NCBI GenBank assembly: GCA_033439295.1
Contig: JAVTLE010000005.1
Coordinates: forward strand, 3,460,501-3,524,500
Origin: Deuterostichococcus epilithicus
Lineage: Eukaryota > Chlorophyta > Trebouxiophyceae > Prasiolales > Stichococcaceae
DNA length: 64,000 nucleotides
Direction: 5' to 3'
The notes beneath the pieces are model-generated. The model worked only from the letters and a program-made list of their open reading frames with translations, had not been told where the DNA came from and did not search any database. How positions within the stretch are numbered: position 1 is the stretch's first letter; each line of letters starts with the position of its first letter. Of the stretch, positions 33,822-43,944 are shown one piece after another. The translations under genes and the position numbers were made by a program.

Positions 33822-36253
33822 TCACCCCTGGCTGGATTTGAGCGGTCCCACTTGCACCAGGTAGTTGTCCGGTCCATTAAAGTTGCCCTGCACATGCAAC
33901 CCTCGGCATCACCTCATCGTCAAGCAGAAGTCATAAGATGATCGTCATTCGAGAGACGGTACACACGCTGGCACTTATGAGCAGCCCTGTGTACCTGCGT
34001 GCTCTCTTGAGCCGCACGATGCAGCAGAGCACACACCAGTACAGCAGCAATTGACTCCGCACCGGGGGCGTATAGTTGCACACGGTCAGCTGCCTGTATG
34101 GAAACGGACTGCTGCCAGCAGGCACATCGCATCTGGCGGTGCCACAACCGACCTGCGCAGCGTCATTTCGACCCATCAACTGAACGACAACCCCAAGTGG
34201 TAAATAGCAGTAGATCTCACATTGTGCTGTGCTATGATGTATGAATGAGGTCAGCTTGTGTGACAGCAGACAGGTGCAGTGGCAAGCGTTTTGACTTAAG
34301 CTCATACGGCTCATACGGCTCATGCTACTCATGCTGCACCTGCGTGGTGGCCCGCCAGACGAGCTGCATTAAACAAAGACATGGTTTCAGTGGGCACACC
34401 GACTGATGCAGGGCCCTAGCTGTCACATGTGCAAACGATCGTGTTTGACCAGCACATGCATGCATGAGTGTCTTTCACTGGGAGGGACAAAACAGACTAC
34501 AGACCTGGGTGAAGTGTCCGATGACGGCATTTGGCGTTGCCGCCTTTGCTTTGCCGGTCGCGAAGTCATAATCGCTCACCTCTCCATACCTGAAGGGCGC
34601 GCGACACAATCTTTCCTTCCGACAAGAAGTGTTCCTCAGCCGACCGCCAATTGGCAGCATGCGGGGAGGTCAGCCTGTACCATATGTGCTGCGCCTTCTG
34701 TCGCTGCTCTCTGTCTGCTGTCGCACAGCCATGCACGTGCGCCATTGCATGCGCGCAGCATCCTTAGGAGGGCAAGCAGAGTCGCGTGCTCCTCACCAGG
34801 AGTTCACGGCGCTCACGAACTGCGCGGATGCGTCGCCGCCCAGGCCGTTGACGTTGGACGAGTATATGAGGTAGAGGTTCTCGCCGAGGCCCTCGGCTCC
34901 ACTGTGCGTGAGCCCGTTGCACCTGCCACATCGACAGGCTGGCAGTCACGGCAGGGTTTGCTGGCGATGGTGGGGCTGTGGCTCTAACGGGCATGCTGGT
35001 GGTGCGCCTGGGACCAGTGCGGTGCCGTGCTCGACAGCAGGTGCAACCCCTATCCATGCCATGCTGCAGGCAGGCGGACAGGCAGGTACGCAGGCAGACG
35101 CACGGGCAGGCAGGCAAGCAGGCGGGCACGTGGACGGGTGTGACTCACTGGGCAGCGTACGCCTGCGCCGTGGCCGCGAGGCCGTCGCTCCAGGTCAGGT
35201 CGTTCGTGCTGACATGCAGCTGGCGCTTGCTGTTGTGGGCGGCCGTCGCGGCCTGTGCCGATGCGCCAGGACCGGCCGTCGTGGGCACCGGAGTAGGGGC
35301 GGCAGTCGGCCTGTTAGTCGGCGCGATCATTGGCACCGAGGTGGGTCTGGCTGTCGGAGCAGCAGTTGGCGCTGCAGTGGGCACGGCGGTGGGCGCCGAA
35401 GTCGGGTTAGTCACTGGGCTGGTGCTCGGCGCGGGTGTGGGCATGAGGGTGGGGCCACCAGTTGGGGCTGCCATGACAGTGGGAGCGGCTGTTGGCGCCT
35501 CAGTGGCAGCAGCCGGCGCCGCGGTTGGCTCCTCTGCCGCCGTGGGTGCGCCACCCGGCTTCCCCTCAGTAGGCGCGGCGGCGGGTGTTGGGGTGGTCAC
35601 CGACAAGCGGGAAGTTGGGCGCTTTGTCGGCCGCCGTGTGGGTCGCCTCTTGGTAGGCCGCCTCCGAGTGGGCCGGCGCTTTGTCGGGCGACGTTTTGTG
35701 GGGCGCCGTTTGGTGGGGCGGCGCTTGGTGGGGCGGCGCTTGGTGGGACGGCGTTTTGTCGGTCTCCGCGTGGGGCGTCTCGTGGGACGCCGCTGCAAAA
35801 GCTTCCTCACTGTCCTTGCCGCATGCGGCAATAGCGCGCAGGGACCACTGCCAGGGGCGAGTGCCCCCCCAAGGCAGCCTGCATGCCACCGTAAGGCGCG
35901 TCGGAGGGGTAATGTGTGCATAGTCAAAGGTTTATGCATCGGCAGCGTGCAGGCTATGACGCTGTGTATTAATGGAGCTCTGCATTTAATGAAGCTCTGC
36001 ATTTGGTGCTCGACGTACCTGACGCGTGCTCCTTTAGGATGGATGTCTGCACCTTGACTGCCTGCATCACCCACAGCACAGAAACCTGGCACCCTAAATA
36101 TGTCTGCGCGCTGGAGGTGCAGATGTGAGTAGCAGTCGAGTCACGTCAGGTTAAGTGACGAGGGACGTCGATTCTCACCTGCGGCTGTCTGTCTGATGCT
36201 GCCGCCGCCTCTACGCCCAGCTGTGCCGCAACCAGCAGCAGGAGCGCCATCAT
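33822..36253 (-). CDS. secreted CAP/PR-1 domain protein with Pro-Thr-rich basic linker
   Basis: Seven exons join in phase to 369 aa: 36253-36179, 35792-35149, 34922-34797, 34589-34505, 34363-34340, 34152-34063 and 33887-33822. Exon 1 is a signal peptide (MMALLLLVAAQLGVEAAAAS). Exon 2 has about 13 basic Pro-Thr units (RRPTK/RPT), then a neutral Pro-Thr-Ala mucin-like stretch. The CAP domain starts HNSKRQLHVSTNDLTWSDGL and AATAQAYA, then LTHSGAEGLGENLYLIYSSN, FVSAVNSWYGEVSDYDF, VIGHFTQ, the 24-nt exon LVWRATTQ, and VGCGTARCDV with LTVCNYTPPGNFNG. His (HNSKR, LTHS, VIGHFTQ), GEN and the VGCG / VCNY motifs are all CAP hallmarks. The protein is expected outside the cell or in the wall, with a glycosylated linker. 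Confidence 0.9.
34300..34336. repeat. short tandem repeat in a CAP-gene intron
   Basis: Repeats of GCTCATACG and a shorter CTCATGCTA-type variant, next to the donor side of the 24-nt exon. Confidence 0.6.
35060..35132. repeat. GCAGGCAG-type microsatellite
   Basis: Imperfect GCAG/GCAGGC repeats in the CAP-gene intron between exons 2 and 3. Confidence 0.7.
35620..35792 (-). repeat. 15-bp coding tandem repeat
   Basis: Period of 15 bases (with some 12-base units) encoding Pro-Thr-Lys-Arg-Arg, at the 5' end of CAP-gene exon 2. Adjacent units such as the two at 35720-35750 are nearly identical. Confidence 0.8.
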
Positions 36254-37167
36254 AGGTGCTGCCGCAGCCGCAGCACTGGCAGGTCGTACGGAGCACATCG
36301 CCTCCTGCTGATCAGAGTAACCTGCAAGAACAGCAGTGTCTTGGAGCGCAGTGCTCCACGAAGTGAAGTTGGATGTCGGTGCATTGGTGACACTACTGTA
36401 TCCGTACTAACAGTGATGCAGCCACGCAGCAGCACATAGTACAGCGAGGTCTCAGTATGGATGATAGTGGCCTGACCAGGGTTCCGGCGTGTCTAAACGG
36501 CTAATGTAGTCGTGTCAAAGTGGGGATGATGTGAAGGAAGAAGGTTGTCCAGTTACGAGGCTGCAGCAGGCTGAGTGAGAAAGAGGTGCGCACAAGCGAG
36601 CGAAAGAAGACGCTGTGATGGGCTCTGTCGGATCGAAAGATGCGAATCAACGTTTGGCGTTGGAGTTGAGTATGCGTCCAGCCTGTACAGCCAAGCCTTA
36701 CGCGAGGCTGACGTCAAGGAGATGTCAAACATCATGTTCCTGTTCCAAAATCTGTCTGGACATGTTCACGCCTGCGGCGTCGTAGTCGGGCATGCTTGTC
36801 AACCAGCCTCGGCAGACGGGAGCCCAGGTCGCCACTGCCGCAGGCCACTCGTGGGCGGCACTCATACTACCTGAGCTTTACAGCCTAAAACATGAAAGGA
36901 AGCCGCAAATGCAAGATCTTGTCCCGCCAATGAGATGATCAATCAAATGCGCCTGTGGACACCAATGTGCAAGGAGGCACGGCCATCCAGAGCAGCAGGA
37001 TGCAATCCAAATGTGCGGTGGCAGTCCAATGCGTACAGCAGCACACCCGCATGCCCTGCGGTTCATGCTGCGAAGAGTACTTCACATCAAAGGAGCACAG
37101 CACGCCCATGCCTTGCATAGGGTCTGTGCTAAAGTCTACAGGCATCTCAGGGAATGATTCCCCGGAA
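36254..37167. other. intergenic between the CAP gene and START-like gene 1
   Basis: About 0.9 kb without a supported exon. TTACA at 36878-36882 is TGTAA in the sense of START-like gene 1, about 290 bases past its stop. Confidence 0.45.
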
Positions 37168-40100
37168 CTAACGCGTGTCCAGGATGAGATGGCAGCGATG
37201 CAACGAGGAGTCCATGCCCCAGATATACCGCTGCGGCGGCGTCCGCCCCTTCCATCGGCCGAGGGGTGATGAAAAAGCGCAGGAAGACTCCGTCACCACT
37301 GCGGCCGCCGCTGTGACGGTTGAAGCCGCCGCTGCCGCTGCCGCCGCCGCCGCATTCGCCGTAGACGCCGCCTCTACGTCAGAGGTGGCGGAAGGATGTC
37401 GCCAGGCTGCGGCCAATTGGCGGCGGCGGCGGCGAGCCATGCGGCGGGCTGTGGAACCGTCTGTCCACCTGCGCAGCCGGCGCCTCGAGTCAGCTGCACG
37501 TGCCTGACAATACGCCCCGCCGCTGCTGGTCCCAGGCGGCAGGGCCTCTTGGTGCAGCGGGGGCATCAGCGGCAGCCGCAATTCGAAGCCAAGCCTGGTG
37601 GCCAGTCATTGTATCAGGCGCCTAAGTCATGCATGCATGCGGCTCGTCGAGGTATCATGCACTGGAAGGTGATGGAAAATGACAGCGTAGATGCCGCCCA
37701 CCCTCTCGTACAGCTGTGGGTTGGCAGCCATGCGACGCGGCAGCTCCAGGTCTGGCGACTGGAAATTCGTGGCCAGCAGCTCCTTGGTGGCGTTGTAGAT
37801 GAAGGGGCTCAGCACCTGCACGGCAGGCGGTTGCTCCACGACCTGTAGTCTGTGCTGGCTACAGGGAATGTTCAGGCGTGCCCGCCACTTTCGGCGGTGA
37901 TTGCCAAGGCATGGAAGGCGGCTTGGTGCACCACAAAACAAGAGGACTCAACGGGAGAGCCTGGTCTGGGACGTTGCTTCCCTTGCGTGTCAACAACCTG
38001 GTGGGGGCGCACCTTGAGGACAAAGCTGATCAGGAAGCCCGGGACGCGGGCAATGTGCGGATCCAGGTGCGCCAGCATTGCGCACCGGCACCGCTGCCGC
38101 CCATCTGCGCATGCATGGCGTCAATGCAAGTCAGCAGAGGGGTCAGCGGTGTGTCAGCGGAAGACAGTAAGCAGCACCCCTGGCACCCCCTGGCTTGATC
38201 AGCGGCACTTGTGAGTGTGCCTCATCATGGTAGGCGATAGGAGCGTCCGAGCAGCTCTCCGGGTGCGGCGGCAGGCGCGTTGGCGCCTCTGCAGAAGGGC
38301 CGGGTTGCACCATGCAAGGCCCGCTGGCTGCCGCGCCGCAGCGGCGTCTGTGCAGGATCGGGTTCCCAGCAAGGTGCTGGCGCGTGGAGCTGCTGGGGGT
38401 GCTGGGCTCAGGCCGCGCCGCACCTTCGGTGCAGGGGTAGGGCTGCAGGATGCTGGAGGAGCCGGGCAACAGCTGGATGCGGCGGCGCTTGGTGCTCTTG
38501 CGCGGCAGGTGCGCGATGCCGGGCGCCGGCACCCCCTCCGAGAAGTCGGTCAGCGTGATCAGCAGCGCCTGCTCCTCCTGCACGTGAGGAAGCAGGAGTC
38601 ATTTTTTGAGGGGCGACCAGGAATGTTTCGCAGGTGTGTTCGTGGCATGCGCTCTGCGAATCGGTCAGCGTGATCAGGGTGATCTATCAGCGCCCCTCCT
38701 GTCCCGACATATGGATGCTGGCGGATCAATGGAGGTCGGCTCGGATTGATCGAGCGAAGGGGATCCACTCATCTTGCCCGAGTGATGTTTGCAGACAGCG
38801 TGCAGGCCAGGCCTGCCACCACCATTGTCCGCAGGGTTTTGTGCAAGCTGGCTGGCCTGCAGCAGCGCAAGGCCGCAGCCGAGCCGATAGCGCGCCCCTG
38901 TTTGTGTGTGCAGCCGATACTGGAGGTGTAGCGCAATGGACATGGCACACGTCTCACCTCGAGCAGGTCGGAGCTTTGGGTGCGCACCACCAGATCCAGT
39001 TCGCTCATCGGGAATGGCATCCACTGCCCTGAAATGTGAAACATGACAGCATCGCAACTCTGAACGACTGCAGCCAGCCACCGACAGCGTTCGAGGGTGT
39101 CAACTAGGAGTGTCTAGCTTGCTGAGCGGGAATGGCATCCTCTGCCCGGCACACCTACGAAAACGAAGTCAGCCGAAGTTTGCAGCCGTAGAGAATGTTG
39201 TCAGCGACAGGACTGCAGCATGCTAGGTGATTCCCCTCAAGGTGCCGGGTGATGATGTCGGGTTTGACAGAGAGCCGAGAGGGCTCCATCATAGGTTGGT
39301 CCAATTTGAAGATACACACCGACGTAGTTGACGGTGGTGAACAGGGACAGTTCCGCCAGGATGGCAGGGTCCAGCGCCAGCCGGTTCCAGGTGCCGAGCA
39401 GGTCAAACTCGCGGGTGATGGCCAGCAGGTGTGACACCGGGCAGTCATAGGTGGCCTCGAACCGGAAGCTGTGCACGCGCGAGCCTGCGGCATAACGGAG
39501 GGTGATGACACGTGGTGCTAATCTCTAGAAGCACAGACGGCGGCGAGGCGGCCGGGTGGTGTGCCACCAAGCAAGTTGTAGGTGGCCTCGGAGCTGAAAA
39601 CACCTGTGCGTCATGCATGCAGAAGCATGACCGGCTGCGCGCAGAGGTGTACGCACCGCATGAGCAGGTTGCGAAGACAGCAAAGGCAGTCACGCACGAG
39701 CGCGTGCATAGATGCTGGCCCATCTGCACAGTGCCAAGTCAACACAGGCCGCTCTGATTCGGATCACGCATCTCCGCCATGGCTACCACGTTCTGCAGCG
39801 GAGCTTGCGCTGTCCCAGCTACCAGGTGCAACGTCGGAGGACGAGCTCAATGCCAGCTGAAGCACAGCACAAACACCTGCCATGACCCCAGGGCCGGCCT
39901 TCCGCCGGGCTCACGCCGCCGCTGACATGGCTGTGCGCCCACCGGGTGCCGACACGCACCCCTTCCTGCGTCCCTGTTGCCGGTGGGAGCGCACCCTTGA
40001 CGTGGCGGTACGACACCTTGAGGTCGTCGTCGGAGGAGGTCACGTAGCCGTCCAAGTCCTGCGCGTCCGCCAGGCTGCGCCGTATCAGCTCAAGGTCCTG

Positions 40101-42222
40101 GCCCAACTGCATGGATAAAATTGGAGTTTGAGATTAGACTTTAGAGCTTGGACTGGTCGGAAGCCTAGCTGACCAGGGTCCTGCGCATCCGTCAGGCTGC
40201 GCTGGATGGGGTCCGCCTCCCGCCCCGGGAGGCATGACACTCAACAGCGAAAAGATGTTGGCGACATTGGGTTTCACAACAGGTCCCGGCTGTTGCCGCC
40301 ATACAGGAGGCGCACAAGCCCCTTTGCTCCCGCCACAGCTGCAGTGCGGCAGCTTGGAGCGTGTATCCGGTACCCTGTCGCACAATTGACAGAGCCTCCA
40401 GCTCCAGCCGTCACTGTGGCCATTACTGAGTAGATAATGAAGACCGGAAGGTCACCACGCCCGAAGCAGGCAACCAAGCGCGTCTGCCATTCTGCCCTGC
40501 AACACAGCTGCAATTGGCCGCTGGCCCGCCTGGTGCGCTGAGCACAGCCGCCAGCGACTGTCCATCGACGGCCACGTCACACATGGCAGCATGGTCGGGC
40601 CCCTACGGTGTGGTGCGAACCCTGACGAGTGCTCCGGGCGGCACCTGCTGCAGGTCCAGGGAGCAGGTGGCGGTGATGCCCAGTGCAGCCTGCGAGCCGT
40701 CGGCGAGCAGCTCCTCGAAGGTGCAGCCGTGGCGGCCCGCCGCCAGCCGCAGCAGCTCGCGCGTTCGCAGCAGCTGACCCTCTGCATGTCGGCACACTGG
40801 GGCGTGTGAGCCCATGCCTCGGGGAACCCTTTTCTGTGCAAGTGTGGTAAACGTCCCCCCCCCCGCCCCGCGTAGTCGCGTCCGCGTCCGTGGGAGGCGC
40901 CTCATGTGCGATACGGCAATCCAAGCTGTCGAGGTGGCGTGAATCGCTGCCGAGCGGAGCTGTGGGGCACCCCGTCACCCTGCTCCAGCAGCTCCTGTGC
41001 CCGAAGCAGTCGCTGTTTTGCACAATTGGACAACCGTACAGGCACACAGACACTGTCTGTTCGTGTGCGGAGTGCCTGCAGCCGTGGCGCCTTTTGTGTC
41101 CAGCAGCTCAGCGATCTGCCAGCGCCAAGGATGTGAATACAAAGGCGCGCAATTTAGCTACCGCCCACAGCCGCTGCAGCCACCCCAGCAGCTGTCCGGC
41201 AGTCGAACCCCCGAGTCCGCCCAGCATGCCCACGTCAGTGGCGGCCTGCCGCTGGTCCAACGCGCAGCATGCGCACGTAGCTGTCAAAGAAGCTTAATCT
41301 GATGAAACGTGATTTTGCTACACCCCAGTGGAGGCTGTGAACGGCCAGTACCTGCGTGTGCCGCCTCCGCCTGGCGCAGCAGCTCCTGCACAGCCGCTGA
41401 AGACTCTGCCGACTCGCTGTCGCTGTCATCACCGGCATTGGCACCCGCGCGGCCCTGTGCCCAGCTGGCGCTGTGATCCAGCTCCCGCGCCACATCCTGG
41501 AGGCGACATAGGATCGACATCTGCCATTGGATGCCAGAAGGCGACCCGACGAAGGGAGCAAAGGCGCCCCTTGCTGTGGATGTTCAGAATGCCTGCAGGT
41601 CTCATCCTGCCACGTCCATCGCGGCCTACACACCGGCGGCAACAGAGCTGACAGCGTGTGAAGCCGGGAGGCGGACCCCTGCTCACCGGCGCAGACCCTG
41701 GCGGCTGCTCGATGACGCCCGGTGGCCACGACACGCGGCGGTCGCCATCGCCTTGGTGCGGAGCGATGAAGGAGTCGGGCGGCCTTGACGGCCCGTGGGC
41801 GCTGCCGTCCTCGCTGCCGCCGCGGGTCGAGGGCGCCGCAGACGTCATGTTGTCTGTGGAAGGTGAGGCAGCGCATCACCATTGCCATACATATTAATGA
41901 ACACACTGCGTCAGCTTGTGCAAGCCTTGTAGTCTCTTACCCTTAGCTCGACAACAGATGCATGCTCGCGAGGCATGCGCAGTGCCAGGCTCTGAGCGCC
42001 AGCTCGCCGAGTCTGGCGCGTCAAGGTCAGCACGCTGGCAGGGCACGGGCTGCTTCTGCCTTGAGCAAGGTAGCAACCTAGTGGCGGTTCTCATCGAGAG
42101 GACGTGAAACACATGCCTGCATCGCGGCCGGCGGCCGGCATGAAGCTGAAATCGGCGTCTGACTGGGCGCTGCTGACGGTGCTGCTGAAGCTGGAGCGGG
42201 CGCTCGTGAAACTGCCGCCCGA

Positions 42223-42253
<31 letters not shown>

Positions 42254-42651
42254 ACATTGCCATTGCGACGGTGGCCCATGACCCAGGCGGCGTCCAGTGA
42301 TGAGGCATCAGACTCCCAGCTGGGGTGTGTCACTGTGACTGTCAGCTCGCCCGGCCTCGCGCCGTCCGGCCGCCGAGGCGCCAGCCGTGGCGTGGTGGGC
42401 TGCGGCACGCTGGCGCTGCTGTGGCTGCGGGTGTGGCCGTCTGCCGATTGAGGCGAATGCCCGCCGCGCTCCCGTGGGCTGCCATTGTGGTCGGCATGCC
42501 GAGCTGCTGCTGCGGTGGCGCCGCCGGCGGCGGCGGTCGATTGCTCCGAAGCGGCGGAGGAGCCGTTGGTCTCACTGTAGGCCTCCGGTTTGATGCGCCG
42601 CGTGTGCCGCTTGCCGCGGTGCTTGCCCCCAGCGCCAAAGCAGGCGAGCAT
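37168..42651 (-). CDS. START-like (SRPBCC) protein 1
   Basis: Putative lipid- or hydrophobic-ligand-binding protein of the START/Bet v1-like fold. Start 42651 (MLACFGAGGKHRGKRHTRRI) opens a roughly 180-residue disordered Ser/Gly-rich N-terminus. Later exons: SWPPGVIEQPPG; DVARELDHSASWAQGRAG with a DDSDSESAES acidic run; CTFEELLADGSQAALG; QLGQDLELIRRSLADAQDLD with DDDLKVSYRHVKG; HSFRFEATYDCPVSHLLAIT with REFDLLGTWNRLA; GQWMPFPMSELDLVVRTQSS with DLLE; EEQALLITLTDFSEGVPAPG; AHLDPHIARVPGFLISFVLK; and VLSPFIYNATKELLATNF with RRMAANPQLYER. The final D-x-H/G-I-A-x-(I/V)P-x-F-x-x-S-F helix is START-like. The last roughly 100 residues are Arg- then Ala-rich and end DTR; this end is less certain. All core intron positions match START-like protein 2. 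Confidence 0.65.
38546..38677 (-). repeat. duplicated exon start in START-like gene 1
   Basis: 38546-38562 and 38661-38677 share an exact 17-bp string (TCGGTCAGCGTGATCAG). The first lies in the exon that encodes EEQALLITLTDFSEG; the second is in the preceding intron. Confidence 0.8.
39003..39148 (-). repeat. duplicated exon start in START-like gene 1
   Basis: 39003-39030 and 39121-39148 match at 24 of 28 positions. Both can be read as GQ-x-MPFP on the minus strand; the first is the real exon (GQWMPFPMSE). Confidence 0.8.
40056..40202 (-). repeat. duplicated exon segment in START-like gene 1
   Basis: 40056-40080 and 40178-40202 match at 23 of 25 positions. The first encodes part of RRSLADAQDL; the second lies upstream in the adjoining intron. 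Confidence 0.8.
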
Positions 42652-43944
42652 GGCGGCAGGATGGAAGGCCAGGAGCTTGCTACAGCCGCTGCCCGTCGCT
42701 GTTGCCGTTCCGAGCAGCCCTGTTGGCGTTCTGAGCAGCACGCCACAGTTTGTGGCATATGCAGACTAGCTCCTGGTATCTGACGCTGCGCTGCTGAAAG
42801 GCTCCGATCAGCCAGGCGACAGGATTGTCTGCCCGACAGGCATCAGCAGCGACGCACGCCTGGCGATCATGAAACTTCAGGCTCGACTGACCCGGGCTGC
42901 TGTGGCTCGGAAGTTCTCCTCGGTGCAGCACGCTGTCCCGTGGCTGAAGCACGAAGCCGGGTCATGCAACCTTGAAATCAGCCTCTACGTTTCAACTAGA
43001 AATCGGTTTCCTCAATCTGGTCCAGAGCTTTTCGGACCTATTCCCCAAAAACAATTGAAGTCATGCTCACTATGTTCAACGCTCCGCCTGGCGCACAATG
43101 TCTGCAGCAGTCCTGTGTGTGCGTAACCCACTCCGAGCTGTTGCAGCATACCTAGTCCAGTTGCTGTGACGTCAAGGACTGGAGCTCTGTGGTGTGTAGT
43201 TGGTCGCCGTTCCAACCGGTTGGTTGAAGACCCGGAACCGGCAACGCAGTTGATGCGTCGGCTAGCCCGTCGCACAGCCCATCAGTTCGATACAAGCGCA
43301 ATTGAACCGCAGGTCATGACTACACGTTCGTCCGGGCTCTGATTATTGTACCCGTCCATTTGAGCCCTGTAAAGATATGAAAATTTAGGATGAATTCACA
43401 TCACCTCACCTCTACTTTGAGGGGTCACGTGAGGGGGTGGAGCTCCTCCATCACAACTGATCCGTGCAGGTATGTGTGCAAGGTCATGGCATGCGCGTAG
43501 CCCGGATGGTATCACGGCGATTGCGATGTGCACGGCCCAGCCAGGTGTATATTGAGGCAAGTTCGTTTGACTCCTCGGCGTGCGAGTCTGGCCCCGAAAT
43601 ACACAAGCCCGCGTTTAAGATCTAGTAAATGCATCGTTTGAGCTCGCTATCTTGTATTCCGTCGCGATTGTGCTGCTGATCCTGCCTTCTCGGAATATCC
43701 CGTTTTCCGGTGCACTGCAGTGTCACAAATGTACAGCCGTTGGGAGCCCCACAGCACCTCAGACCGCTCTCGCATAATCTCGACATCTCCACAGCAGAAC
43801 AGCAGTGGTTGACAGCGGCTGGAGCTGTAGGTCGCCACCAGGCCCCTCTCGTGGCAGCAACGATCTGACTGTGAAATGGGTCAGCCCTGACGACGAGACG
43901 GTGTGCCGTCACACCGCTGCCGATAGGCCACCGCCTTCCGTTGC
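42652..43944. promoter_or_regulatory. shared upstream region of two divergent START-like genes
   Basis: About 1.3 kb between head-to-head paralogues. No exon, RNA gene or inverted repeat arms were recognised by eye. It should carry both promoters and is the apparent axis of the inverted gene pair. Confidence 0.5.

Noticed and set aside
35145-36092. Single long reading frame covering the Pro-Thr repeats and upstream DNA
   Set aside because: A good acceptor at 35793 joins the signal-peptide exon in phase, so the upstream part of the frame is intron.
41195-41225. tRNA T-loop-like GGTTCGACT on the minus strand
   Set aside because: The stem bases do not pair and the site lies inside START-like gene 1.
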